NCBI GenBank assembly: GCA_020248665.1 | Contig: JADCHE010000085.1 | Coordinates: 1 to 64,000, forward strand | DNA length: 64,000 bases | Reading direction: 5' to 3' | Origin: Burkholderiales bacterium | Lineage (GTDB): Bacteria > Pseudomonadota > Gammaproteobacteria > Burkholderiales > Burkholderiaceae_E | In this document: piece by piece, positions 28,426 to 37,151 of the stretch | How the letters are laid out: every line of letters starts with the position of its first letter | How positions within the stretch are numbered: position 1 is the first letter of the stretch | Translations under genes and position numbers: made by a program | The notes under the pieces: model-generated | The model's input: the letters and a program-made list of their open reading frames with translations, nothing else | What the model was told of the DNA's origin: nothing | The model's database searches: none

Positions 28426-30749
28426 ACGGCTCGCGACGCGCGGTCACCCGCGCGCTGCGCTACGCCCTCTTCGTGTCGGTCGCGCTCGCGGCGGTGCTGC
28501 TGGCGATGCTCGCGGTCGCGAGCGGCAACGACCGGCTGCTCGAGAGCCACTACGGGCTGCTGCTCGGGCTGAACATCGCGATCGGCGTGGCGCTGCTGCT
28601 GCTCGCGCTCGAGCTCGCGCGACGACTGTGGCAGCGCTGGCGCGCGGGGCTGTTCGGCACGCGGCTGATGGTGCGCCTCGCGGTCGCGTTCATCGTGATG
28701 ACGCTGGTGCCGGTGGGGCTGATCTACGCGGTGGCGGTGCAGTTCCTCGGCCGCTCGGTGGAGTCCTGGTACGACGTGCCGATGGAGCGCGCGCTCGAGT
28801 CGGGCCTGACCCTCGGCCGGGCCTCGCTCGACTCGCTGCTCGAGGACCTGCAGTCCAAGACGCGCTCGATGGCCGGCGAGCTCGCCGACGTGCCGCAGAA
28901 CCAGTGGGCGCAGGCGCTGAACCGGATGCGCGATCGCGTCGGCGCGCAGGAGGCGCTGATCGTCACCGGCAGCGGGCGCATCGTGCTGTCGTCGGGCGGC
29001 GCCTTCGCGAGCCTGGTGCCCGATCTGCCGTCACCGGCCGCGCTGCGCGCCGCGCGCGGCGCGCGGCTCTATTCGGCGGTCGAGCCGGCCGAGGCGAACG
29101 CCAACGGCGAGGCGCGCGGCCTGAAGCTGCGCGTGATCCAGTCGATCCCGCTCGGCGGCCAGCTCGGCGAGGAGCTGCGGCTGCTGCAGCTGGTGCAGCC
29201 GGTGCCGCCGCTGCTCGCGGAGAACGCCGAGGCGATCCAGCAGGGTTGGCGTGACTACCAGCAGCTGTCGCTGTCGCGCGCCGGGCTGAAGCGCATCTTC
29301 CGGATCACGATGACGGTGACGCTGCTGCTGACCGTCTTCTCCGCGATCGCCGCGTCGTTCCTGCTCGCCGGCTGGATGACCGGGCCGCTGTCGATGCTCG
29401 CCGCCGGCACGCGCGCGGTGGCGACCGGCGACTTCCGGCCGGTCAAGGACTACGCCGGGCGCGACGAGCTCGGCATGCTGACGCAGTCGTTCAACGCGAT
29501 GACACGCCAGCTCGAGGAGGCGCGCGCGCTCGTCGAGCGCAACCAGCAGGAGCTCGAGCGCGCGAACGCGCGGCTCGCGAGCGTGCTCGCGAACCTGACC
29601 GCTGGCGTGATCGTGCTCGACGAGGACTTCTGCGTCTCGCTTGCGAACGTCGGCGCCGAGACGATCCTCGGGGCTGGCGCCGACCGGCTCGTGGGCCGCC
29701 CGCTCGAGCGGCTGCCGCGGCTCGGCGAGGCCGCCGCGCAGATCGTCGAGGCCTTCGGCGAGCTCGACGAGGACACCCACCTCGGATGGCAGCGCCAGCT
29801 CGCATTCCGCCGCGATGCCCCCGGCAGCGAGCGGCGTGCCGAGACGCGCCCCGACGACGCGCCGGCGCTGACGCTGCTGGTGCGCGGCGCGCGGCTGCCG
29901 AGCCCGCAGCGCGGCTGGCTGGTGGTGTTCGACGACGTCAGCGAGGTGGTGAGCGCGCAGCGCGCGGTCGCCTGGAGCGAGGTCGCGCGGCGCCTCGCGC
30001 ACGAGATCAAGAACCCGCTGACGCCGATCCAGCTCGCCGCCGAGCGGATGCAGCACAAGCTCGCCGACAAGCTGCCGCCCGCCGAGGCCGAGATGCTGTC
30101 GCGCAGTTCGCAAACGATCGTCAACCAGGTCGGCGCGCTGAAGCTGATGGTCGACGAGTTCCGCGACTACGCGCGCCTGCCGGCCGCGCGTCCCGCGCCG
30201 CTCGACCTGAACGCGCTGGTGAACGACGTGCTGACCCTGTACGCGCCGCTCGAGGCCGCGGGCCAGCTGCGCGCCGACCTCGCGCCCGGGCTGCCGACGA
30301 TCCTCGGCGATGCGCCGCAGCTGCGCCAGGTGATCCACAACCTGGTGAAGAACGCGCTGGAGGCGACCGAGAAGCAGCCGCAGCGCAGCATCGAGGTCTC
30401 GACCGAGGCGGTGCGCCGCGGCGGTGCGCTCGCCGGGGTGCGCCTCGTCGTCCGCGACGACGGCCCGGGCTTCCCGCCGCCGCTGCTCGCCCGCGTGTTC
30501 GAGCCCTACGTGACGACGAAATCCAAGGGCACCGGCCTAGGGCTCGCGATCGTGCGCAAGATCGTCGAGGAGCACGGCGCCCGGATCGAGGCCGCGAACC
30601 GCGCGGACGAAACCGGAGCGATCCGGGGCGCCACGGTCAACCTGCTATTTACTCGGTTGGCCAAAAGCGACGACAATTGCGGCGCGCACACAACACTCGG
30701 GACGAGCGGACCGTCGGGCACGCAGCCGGGCAGGTCGGCCGAGAGCTAG
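28398..30749 (+). CDS. NtrY-like membrane sensor histidine kinase
   Basis: A 783-residue kinase. Helices at about 22-42, 52-75 and 92-117 precede a periplasmic region of about 180 residues, another helix at 303-325, a HAMP domain (WMTGPLSMLAAGTRAVATGD), a PAS domain (about 390-515) and the catalytic core. His535 lies in RRLAHEIKNPLTPIQ, the N-box is HNLVKNALEAT, and G boxes are DDGPGF and GTGLGLAIVRK. HEIKNPLTPIQ is typical of NtrY. The ATG at 28398 is chosen from the first basic/hydrophobic segment. It is followed six bases later by its response regulator. In relatives it affects nitrogen or redox responses. Confidence 0.93.
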   Translation: MEAVPLHAVDGSRRAVTRALRYALFVSVALAAVLLAMLAVASGNDRLLESHYGLLLGLNIAIGVALLLLALELARRLWQRWRAGLFGTRLMVRLAVAFIVMTLVPVGLIYAVAVQFLGRSVESWYDVPMERALESGLTLGRASLDSLLEDLQSKTRSMAGELADVPQNQWAQALNRMRDRVGAQEALIVTGSGRIVLSSGGAFASLVPDLPSPAALRAARGARLYSAVEPAEANANGEARGLKLRVIQSIPLGGQLGEELRLLQLVQPVPPLLAENAEAIQQGWRDYQQLSLSRAGLKRIFRITMTVTLLLTVFSAIAASFLLAGWMTGPLSMLAAGTRAVATGDFRPVKDYAGRDELGMLTQSFNAMTRQLEEARALVERNQQELERANARLASVLANLTAGVIVLDEDFCVSLANVGAETILGAGADRLVGRPLERLPRLGEAAAQIVEAFGELDEDTHLGWQRQLAFRRDAPGSERRAETRPDDAPALTLLVRGARLPSPQRGWLVVFDDVSEVVSAQRAVAWSEVARRLAHEIKNPLTPIQLAAERMQHKLADKLPPAEAEMLSRSSQTIVNQVGALKLMVDEFRDYARLPAARPAPLDLNALVNDVLTLYAPLEAAGQLRADLAPGLPTILGDAPQLRQVIHNLVKNALEATEKQPQRSIEVSTEAVRRGGALAGVRLVVRDDGPGFPPPLLARVFEPYVTTKSKGTGLGLAIVRKIVEEHGARIEAANRADETGAIRGATVNLLFTRLAKSDDNCGAHTTLGTSGPSGTQPGRSAES

Positions 30750-30755
30750 GAAGCC

Positions 30756-31517
30756 ATGGCGGAAATTCTGGTCGTCGACGACGAAATCGGGATCCGGGAA
30801 CTGCTGTCCGAGATCCTGGGCGACGAAGGGCATTCGGTGCATCTCGCCGAGAACGCGCAGCAGGCGCGCGATGCGCGCGAGCACAACCCGATCGATCTGG
30901 TGCTGCTCGACATCTGGATGCCCGACACCGACGGCGTGACGCTGCTCAAGGAGTGGGCCACCGGCGGCAAGCTGACGATGCCGGTGATCATGATGTCCGG
31001 CCACGCGACGATCGACACCGCGGTCGAGGCGACCCGGATCGGCGCGCTCGACTTCCTGGAGAAGCCGATCGCGCTGCAGAAGCTGCTCAAGGCGGTCGAG
31101 CAGGGCCTCACGCGCGGCCGTGCCCAGGCCGCCCCGAAGGTCGCTCCGCAGGCCTACCACCCGCTGGCCGCGAACATCGGCGGCGCCCCCGCGATCACGA
31201 TGCTGCCGGTCGGCATCAATGGCCCGACGATGCCGCTGGTGTCGCCGTCGGCGCAATTCCTCACCGCGCCGGTCGCCAGCCCCGGCGGCGCGCCCGCGCA
31301 GTCGCGCGAGCTGCCGCTCGACCTGCCGCTGCGCGAGGCGCGCGACGCCTTCGAGCGCGCGTACTTCGAGCACCACCTGTCGCGCGAGCACGGCTCGATG
31401 ACCCGCGTGGCAGAGAGGACCGGCCTCGAGCGCACCCACCTGTACCGCAAGCTCAAGCAGCTCGGTATCGACCTGTCGAAGGGCGCGTACCGCAAGGGCA
31501 GCCAGACCGCGCAGTGA
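30756..31517 (+). CDS. Response regulator, NtrX-like without AAA+ domain
   Basis: A 253-residue regulator. The receiver domain (1-120) has the acidic pair in VVDDE, phospho-acceptor Asp52 in LVLLDIWMP and Lys103. A flexible Pro/Ala-rich linker follows, and a Fis-type helix-turn-helix at about 200-245 (MTRVAERTGLERTHLYRKLK) ends the protein. The sigma54-activating AAA+ ATPase of true NtrX is absent: no Walker motifs or GAFTGA loop are present. It could therefore not remodel sigma54 polymerase and probably acts as a conventional activator or repressor. This shortened form occurs in several betaproteobacteria. Confidence 0.93.
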   Translation: MAEILVVDDEIGIRELLSEILGDEGHSVHLAENAQQARDAREHNPIDLVLLDIWMPDTDGVTLLKEWATGGKLTMPVIMMSGHATIDTAVEATRIGALDFLEKPIALQKLLKAVEQGLTRGRAQAAPKVAPQAYHPLAANIGGAPAITMLPVGINGPTMPLVSPSAQFLTAPVASPGGAPAQSRELPLDLPLREARDAFERAYFEHHLSREHGSMTRVAERTGLERTHLYRKLKQLGIDLSKGAYRKGSQTAQ

Positions 31518-31545
31518 CCCCCGTGCCCTGCGGCGCACCCGCGGC

Positions 31546-32940
31546 ATGAAGATCGTCATCCTGGGCGCCGGACGGGTCGGCGCTTCGGTCGCCGAGAGCC
31601 TCGTCTCGGAGCAGAACGACATCACCGTCGTCGACACCGACCCGGCGCGCCTCGCAGAGCTGCAGGACCGGCTCGACCTGCGCACCGTCACCGGCAATGC
31701 CGCGCAGCCCTCGGTGCTGCGCAACGCGGGCGCCGACGATGCCGACATGCTGATCGCGACGACGCAGAGCGACGAGACCAACCTCGTCGCCTGCCACCTC
31801 GCCGCGCAGGTGTTCAACGTGCCGACCCGGATCGCGCGCGTGCGCGGCGCCGACTTCCAGGACAACCCGGAGCTGGTCGGCGAGGGCGCGTTCTCGGTCG
31901 ATCACCTGATCGTCCCCGAGAAGACCGTCACCGACTATGTCGCCAAGCTCGTCGAGTTCCCCGAGGCACTGCAGGTGCTCGAGTTCGCCAACGGCGCGGT
32001 CAGCCTGATCGCCGTGCGCGCGAACCGCGACGGCCTGCTGGTCAGCAAGCCGATCCGAGAGATCAAGAAGCACATCCCGAACGTCGACTCGCGGATCGTC
32101 GCGATCTTCCGCGGCGAGAGCACGATCTACCCGGACGGCGACACGATGATCGAGCCGGGCGACGAGGTGTTCTTCCTCGCCGCGACCGAGCACATCCGCA
32201 CCGTGCTGACCGAGCTTCGCAAGATGGACCGCCCGGTGCGCCGCGTGATGCTCGCCGGCGGCGGGCGCATCGGCATGCGGCTCGCCAAGCGGCTCGCCGA
32301 GCGGCGCATCGACGTGCGGATCATCGAGCCTGTCTCGAGCCGCTGCTCGATGCTCGCCGCCGAGCTGCCCTCGAACGTGCTGGTGCTCAACGGCGATGCG
32401 ACCGACGAGGACCTGCTCGAGGAGGAGAGCGTCGGCGAGATGGACCTGTTCTGCGCGCTCACCTCCGACGACGAGGACAACATCATGTCCTCGCTGCTCG
32501 CCAAGAAGATGGGCGCAAAGCGGGTGATCGCGCTAATCAACCGGCGCGCCTACGCGGACCTCGTCGAGGGCGGCAAGATCGACATCGCGATCGTGCCGGC
32601 GCAGGCGACGATCGGCGAGCTGCTCGCGCACGTGCGGCGCGGCGATGTCGCCGCGGTGCACTCGCTGCGCCGCGGCGCGGCCGAGGCGCTCGAGGCGGTC
32701 GCGCACGGCGACCCGAAGTCGAGCAAGGTCGTCGGCCGGCGCATCGAGCAGGTCGACCTGCCGGCCGGCGCGACCATCGGCGCGATCGTCCGGCAGGCGC
32801 CGGGCAACCGCTCCGAGGTCATCATCGCCCACCACGACACGACGATCGAACCCGAGGACCACGTGATCGTCTTCGTGACCAACAAGCGGCTGATCCCGCG
32901 CGTCGAGAAGCTTTTCCAGGTGGGCGTGGGCTTCTTCTAG
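31546..32940 (+). CDS. trkA: Trk potassium uptake NAD-binding subunit TrkA
   Basis: A 464-residue cytosolic regulator of the Trk K+ channel. It is a tandem of two RCK units: the first Rossmann fold is KIVILGAGRVGASVAESL, the second VMLAGGGRIGMRLAKRLAE at about 230, each followed by a TrkA_C domain. Length is normal (about 460). It gates the membrane subunit TrkH, found here 16 kb away and not adjacent as in many related genomes. It closes the conserved housekeeping block. The start follows the regulator gene by 28 bases. Confidence 0.95.
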   Translation: MKIVILGAGRVGASVAESLVSEQNDITVVDTDPARLAELQDRLDLRTVTGNAAQPSVLRNAGADDADMLIATTQSDETNLVACHLAAQVFNVPTRIARVRGADFQDNPELVGEGAFSVDHLIVPEKTVTDYVAKLVEFPEALQVLEFANGAVSLIAVRANRDGLLVSKPIREIKKHIPNVDSRIVAIFRGESTIYPDGDTMIEPGDEVFFLAATEHIRTVLTELRKMDRPVRRVMLAGGGRIGMRLAKRLAERRIDVRIIEPVSSRCSMLAAELPSNVLVLNGDATDEDLLEEESVGEMDLFCALTSDDEDNIMSSLLAKKMGAKRVIALINRRAYADLVEGGKIDIAIVPAQATIGELLAHVRRGDVAAVHSLRRGAAEALEAVAHGDPKSSKVVGRRIEQVDLPAGATIGAIVRQAPGNRSEVIIAHHDTTIEPEDHVIVFVTNKRLIPRVEKLFQVGVGFF

Positions 32941-32957
32941 CGGCCGCGCGACACAGG

Positions 32958-32973
32958 GGTTGCCGCGGCAACC
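32958..32973. repeat. 16-base perfect palindrome after trkA
   Basis: GGTTGCCGCGGCAACC is its own reverse complement and begins 17 bases after the trkA stop. No T-run follows on either strand, so it is not a classical terminator. It could be a hairpin that protects the trkA transcript, or an operator for the TRAP gene starting 122 bases on. Confidence 0.5.
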
Positions 32974-33095
32974 GACGGACCCGGAGCGCGGCGGTCCCGG
33001 TCCGCGATGTGGAATGCCGTGGCCGCGCTCGGGAACGGATGACAGCGCGGCCGCGTGCGCCTACCATGACGCCCCCCACCACAGGAGACGACACC

Positions 33096-34202
33096 ATGAC
33101 CCACCAGACCGGCGCGCGTCGGCGCTTCATCGCGACCGCTGGCGCGGCGAGCGGCGCGGCCCTCGGCTTCCCGGCCATCGTGAAGGCGCAGACCACCAAC
33201 CTGCGCTTCCAGAGCACCTGGCCCGCCAAGGACATCTTCCACGAGTACGCGAACGACTTCGCCAGGAAGGTCAACGACATGACCGGCGGCGATCTCAAGA
33301 TCGAGGTGCTGCCCGCGGGCGCCGTCGTGCCGGCCTTCGGCCTGCTCGACGCGGTCTCGAAGGGCACGCTCGACGGCGGCCACGGCGTGGTCGCGTACCA
33401 CTACGGCAAGAACAACGCGCTCGCGCTCTGGGGCTCGGGCCCGGCGTTCGGCATGGACGCGAACATGCTGCTGTCGTGGCACAAGTACGGCGGCGGCAAG
33501 GAGCTGCTGAACAAGCTCTACGAGAAGGTCGGCGCGAGCGTCTACTCGTACCTGTACGGCCCGATGCCGACGCAGCCGCTCGGCTGGTTCAAGAAGCCGA
33601 TCGCGAAGGCCGAGGACATCAAGGGCCTGAAGTACCGCACCGTCGGCATCTCGATCGACGTCTTCACCAAGATGGGCGCGTCGGTCAACGCGCTGCCCGG
33701 AGGCGAGATCATCCCCGCGATGGACCGAGGCCTGCTCGACGCGGCCGAGTTCAACAATGCGTCGTCGGACCGCCTGCTCGGTTTCCCGGACGTCTCGAAG
33801 GTCTGCATGCTGCAGTCGTTCCACCAGAACGCCGAGCAGTTCGAGATCCTGTTCAACAAGGCGAAGCTCGACGCGCTGCCGCCGAAGCTGAAGGCGATCA
33901 TCGACAACGCCGTCGAGGCCGCGTCGGCCGACATGTCCTGGAAGGCGGCCGACCGCTACTCCAAGGACTACGCGGAGATGGGCGCCAAGCAGGGCGTGAA
34001 GTTCTACAAGACGCCCGACGCGATCCTGCAGCAGCAGCTGAAGGTCTACGACGACGTGGTCAAGGAGAAGTCGAGCGACCCGCTCTTCGCCGAGATCATC
34101 GCCTCGCAGAGGGCGTTCGCCGAGCGCGTGGTGCGCTGGGACATGGACGTCAACGCGAACCGGCGGATGGCCTACAACCACTACTTCGGCAAGAAGAGCT
34201 GA
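33096..34202 (+). CDS. dctP: TRAP transporter substrate-binding protein (DctP/TakP-like)
   Basis: A 368-residue periplasmic receptor. It has a twin-arginine signal (GARRRFIATAGAASGAALGF) with cleavage near VKAQ, so it is probably exported folded by Tat. Mature segments include LRFQSTWPAKDIFHEYANDF, KIEVLPAGAVVPAF, LKYRTVGISIDVFTKMGASV and ALPGGEIIPAMDRGLLDAAE, placing it in the subgroup that includes TakP and other oxo- or monocarboxylate receptors. ATG 33096 follows an AGGAGA ribosome-binding site. It heads the three-gene operon with dctQ and dctM homologues. Confidence 0.93.
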   Translation: MTHQTGARRRFIATAGAASGAALGFPAIVKAQTTNLRFQSTWPAKDIFHEYANDFARKVNDMTGGDLKIEVLPAGAVVPAFGLLDAVSKGTLDGGHGVVAYHYGKNNALALWGSGPAFGMDANMLLSWHKYGGGKELLNKLYEKVGASVYSYLYGPMPTQPLGWFKKPIAKAEDIKGLKYRTVGISIDVFTKMGASVNALPGGEIIPAMDRGLLDAAEFNNASSDRLLGFPDVSKVCMLQSFHQNAEQFEILFNKAKLDALPPKLKAIIDNAVEAASADMSWKAADRYSKDYAEMGAKQGVKFYKTPDAILQQQLKVYDDVVKEKSSDPLFAEIIASQRAFAERVVRWDMDVNANRRMAYNHYFGKKS

Positions 34203-34403
34203 CGCGCGGCGCGCATCCGGCGCCCGTTCGCGCCGGATACGCGCGCGCCGTGCCGCGGCAGGGAGCCGCGGCACGCGGCACGTCGCGGACACCGGCCGCA
34301 GAACGCCGGGCCGCGCGTGCGCCGACGCCGGCCGTCGAGCCGGCTCCGTTGATCGGACGACTCACCCGCCTCCCGGGGTGCGACGTCCGCGAGGCCCGAT
34401 TCC
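34203..34403 (+). other. Two tandem hairpins in the dctP-dctQ spacer
   Basis: The 201-base spacer holds two strong inverted repeats in tandem. ATCCGGCGC at 34215-34223 pairs with GCGCCGGAT at 34230-34238 over a six-base loop. GTGCCGCGGC at 34250-34259 pairs with GCCGCGGCAC at 34265-34274 over five bases. No T-run follows. Such hairpins between a binding-protein gene and its permease genes commonly protect the 5' message and reduce downstream expression, so receptor is made in excess. Confidence 0.65.
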
Positions 34404-35021
34404 ATGCAGAAATTCTTCCTCGCCGTCGACCGCGTCTCCACCTTCGCGGGGCAGGCGTTCGCCTGGCTGATCGTCGCGCTCACCGCGCTGATCTGCTGGG
34501 AGGTGTTCTCCCGATACGTGCTCAACAGCCCGAACGCCTGGGCCTTCGACGTCCAGATCATGATGTACGGCACGCTGTTCATGATGGCGGGCGCGTACAC
34601 GCTGTCGAAGAACGGGCACGTGCGCGGCGACATCCTCTACGGCTTCTTCAAGCCGCGCACCCAGGCCTTCTTCGACCTGATCCTCTACCTCGTGTTCTTC
34701 CTGCCCGGGGTGGTCGCGCTCGCGTGGGCCGGCTACACCTACGCGGCCGAGTCCTGGGCGATCAACGAACACTCGAACATCACCGCGAACGGGCCGCCGA
34801 TCTACCCGTTCAAGACCGCGATCCCGATCGCCGGCGCGCTGCTGCTGCTGCAGGGCATCGTCGAGATCCTGCGCTGCATCGTCTGTCTGAGGGACGGCGA
34901 GTGGCCCTCGCGCGAGCAGGACGTCGAGGAGGTCGACGTCGACAAGCTCAAGTCGATGGTCACGCGCGAGGGCGAGGGCACCCACAACGTGGGCCCGGTG
35001 TCCGCGGCCGGGGAGCGCTGA
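34404..35021 (+). CDS. dctQ: TRAP transporter small permease subunit
   Basis: A 205-residue DctQ-type membrane subunit with four helices: an N-terminal one at AFAWLIVALTALICWEVFSR, VQIMMYGTLFMMAGAYTLSK, LILYLVFFLPGVVALAWAGY and IAGALLLLQGIVEILRCIVC. The G(N)HVRGD motif (KNGHVRGDIL) is typical of DctQ. A charged cytosolic tail follows (DVEEVDVDKLKSM). It pairs with the large permease, whose start is three bases downstream, and with the TAT-exported receptor upstream. The unusually long tail of about 40 residues is noteworthy but not unique. Confidence 0.92.
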   Translation: MQKFFLAVDRVSTFAGQAFAWLIVALTALICWEVFSRYVLNSPNAWAFDVQIMMYGTLFMMAGAYTLSKNGHVRGDILYGFFKPRTQAFFDLILYLVFFLPGVVALAWAGYTYAAESWAINEHSNITANGPPIYPFKTAIPIAGALLLLQGIVEILRCIVCLRDGEWPSREQDVEEVDVDKLKSMVTREGEGTHNVGPVSAAGER

Positions 35022-35024
35022 GCC

Positions 35025-37034
35025 ATGCGCCGCGAGATGTACTTCGGCCTGGCGATCATGGGCCTGATCGTCGCCGCCGTGATCGTGTTCATGCCCTGGG
35101 GCGACATGAAGAGCGGCCACCTCGGCCTGCTCATGCTGGCGCTCGTCGTCGTGGCGATCATGCTCGGCTTCCCCACCGCGTTCACGCTGATGGGGATGGG
35201 GATGCTGTTCGCGTACATCGCGTACCGGATGCGAAACCCCGACCTCGCGGTCGGGCAGACGCTCGACCTGATGGTCCAGCGCGCGTACTCGGTGATGAGC
35301 AACGACGTGCTGATCTCGATCCCGCTGTTCGTGTTCATGGGCTACCTGGTCGAGCGCGCGAACCTGATCGAGAAGCTCTTCAAGAGCCTGCACCTCGCGC
35401 TCTCGCGAGTGCCCGGCTCGCTCGCGGTCGCCACGCTGTTCACCTGCGCGGTGTTCGCGACGGCCACCGGCATCGTCGGCGCGGTCGTGACGCTGATGGG
35501 CCTGCTGGCGCTGCCGGCGATGCTGCGCGCCGGCTACTCGACCGGTGTGTCGGCGGGTGCGATCACCGCGGGCGGTTGCCTGGGCATCCTGATCCCGCCC
35601 TCGGTGATGCTGATCGTCTACGGCGCGACCGCCGGCGTGTCGGTCGTGCAGCTGTACGCCGGCGCGTTCTTCCCGGGGATCATGCTCGCGGGCCTGTACA
35701 TCGTGTACGTGGTCGTGCTCGCGAAGCTGCGGCCCGACCTGATGCCGCCCCTGCCCGAGGCGGAGCGTCGCGTGCCGCTGACCCCGGCGGCCGAGGCGAT
35801 CGCGACGCGCGTCAGCACGAAGGTGCTGCCCGGGCTCGCCGGAGCGATGAAGGGCTCCCGCAACGCGGGCGTGTCGCTCGGGGACATCGCGCGGCAGGCG
35901 CTGCTCGCTGCACTGCCGGCGCTCTTCGTCGCGGCGCTGCTCGGCCTGACCTGGCGCGCGGCGACGGCGCCGGTGCCGGTGGAGGACACCGCGGGCCTGG
36001 TCGAGATGGGCGCGGGCGCGTCGGGCGAGTCCTCCGCAGACGGTGGCGGGCTCGCCGAGCCGTCCGGCGTCGAATCGTCGTCCGATTCGGGCGGTCTCGC
36101 CGAGCCCCCGTCGGAGGACGCGCCCAAGGAGGCCGGCGCGGCGCAGGGCGTGCAGGCGCCGCCGGGCGCGAAGGCCGAGTCGCCCGCCGGGGCCGCGCAG
36201 GGCGTCGCCGAGCCGCCCGCCGCGAAGGCGGACGCGTCCGCCGACGCGAAGCCGGGCGAGGCCTCGGCCGAGGCGCGCCTGCCGACGCCGACGTGGTGGT
36301 GGATCTTCGCGGGCCTGCTGGTCGCCGTCGTGGCCGCGTACTACGCGGTGCTGACCTTCGCGCGGCTCGAGGTCTTCAAGATGCTGCTGGCGTCGTTCTT
36401 CCCGCTGGCGTTCCTGATCCTCGCGGTGCTCGGCACGATCGTGTTCGGGCTCGCGACGCCCACCGAGGCGGCCGCGGTCGGCTCGCTGGGCGGCCTGCTG
36501 CTCGCGGCGGCCTACCGGCAGCTGAACCTCGGCGTGGTCAGGGAATCGGTGTTCCTCACCGCCAAGACCAGCGCGATGGTCTGCTGGCTGTTCGTCGGCT
36601 CGTCGATCTTCTCGGCGGCCTTCGCGCTGCTCGGCGGGCAGGAGCTGATCGAGCAGTGGGTGCTGTCGCTCGGCCTGTCGAAGATCCAGTTCCTGCTGCT
36701 GTCGCAGGCGATCATCTTCCTGCTCGGCTGGCCGCTCGAGTGGACCGAGATCATCGTGATCTTCATGCCGATCTTCATCCCGCTGCTGGACAACTTCGGC
36801 GTCGATCCGCTGTTCTTCGGCCTGCTCGTCGCGCTGAACCTGCAGACCGCGTTCCTGTCGCCGCCGGTCGCGATGGCCGCGTTCTATCTGAAGGGCGTGG
36901 CGCCGCCGCACGTGACGCTGAACCAGATCTTCGTCGGCATGATCCCGTTCATGCTGATCCAGATCGTCGCGCTGGCCTTGCTGTACCTGTTCCCCGCGAT
37001 CGGGCTGTGGCTGCCGGAGGTGCTGTACAAGTGA
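35025..37034 (+). CDS. dctM: TRAP transporter large permease with low-complexity insert
   Basis: A 669-residue DctM-type permease. The N-terminal half has LMLALVVVAIMLGFPTAFTL, SNDVLISIPLFVFMGYLVER and GGCLGILIPPSVMLIVYGAT; the C-terminal half LAVLGTIVFGLATPTEAAAV and WPLEWTEIIVIFMPIFIPLL. Typical DctM is about 430 residues; a longer subfamily of about 600 exists. Between the halves, about residues 315-420, lies a hydrophilic insert rich in Ala, Gly, Pro, Glu and Ser with short repeats (GGLAEP twice, AAQGV-x2-PP twice), then a new helix. It is presumably a disordered cytosolic or periplasmic loop. Confidence 0.93.
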   Translation: MRREMYFGLAIMGLIVAAVIVFMPWGDMKSGHLGLLMLALVVVAIMLGFPTAFTLMGMGMLFAYIAYRMRNPDLAVGQTLDLMVQRAYSVMSNDVLISIPLFVFMGYLVERANLIEKLFKSLHLALSRVPGSLAVATLFTCAVFATATGIVGAVVTLMGLLALPAMLRAGYSTGVSAGAITAGGCLGILIPPSVMLIVYGATAGVSVVQLYAGAFFPGIMLAGLYIVYVVVLAKLRPDLMPPLPEAERRVPLTPAAEAIATRVSTKVLPGLAGAMKGSRNAGVSLGDIARQALLAALPALFVAALLGLTWRAATAPVPVEDTAGLVEMGAGASGESSADGGGLAEPSGVESSSDSGGLAEPPSEDAPKEAGAAQGVQAPPGAKAESPAGAAQGVAEPPAAKADASADAKPGEASAEARLPTPTWWWIFAGLLVAVVAAYYAVLTFARLEVFKMLLASFFPLAFLILAVLGTIVFGLATPTEAAAVGSLGGLLLAAAYRQLNLGVVRESVFLTAKTSAMVCWLFVGSSIFSAAFALLGGQELIEQWVLSLGLSKIQFLLLSQAIIFLLGWPLEWTEIIVIFMPIFIPLLDNFGVDPLFFGLLVALNLQTAFLSPPVAMAAFYLKGVAPPHVTLNQIFVGMIPFMLIQIVALALLYLFPAIGLWLPEVLYK

Positions 37035-37151
37035 TGCGCGGCGACAGATCCCTAATCCTTTGGAGCGAGGTGGTTTAACGCTCGTTGAAGGACGTCCCGA
37101 GGTCCGGGCTCGACAATCGGACGGCTTTTCGCGCTCGGAGGAGCACGAACG

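Noticed and set aside
36043-36290. Short repeats in the TRAP permease insert as a DNA-level mobile repeat
   Set aside because: The repeats are protein-level, imperfect at the DNA level and stay in frame; a repeat expansion inside the gene explains them better.
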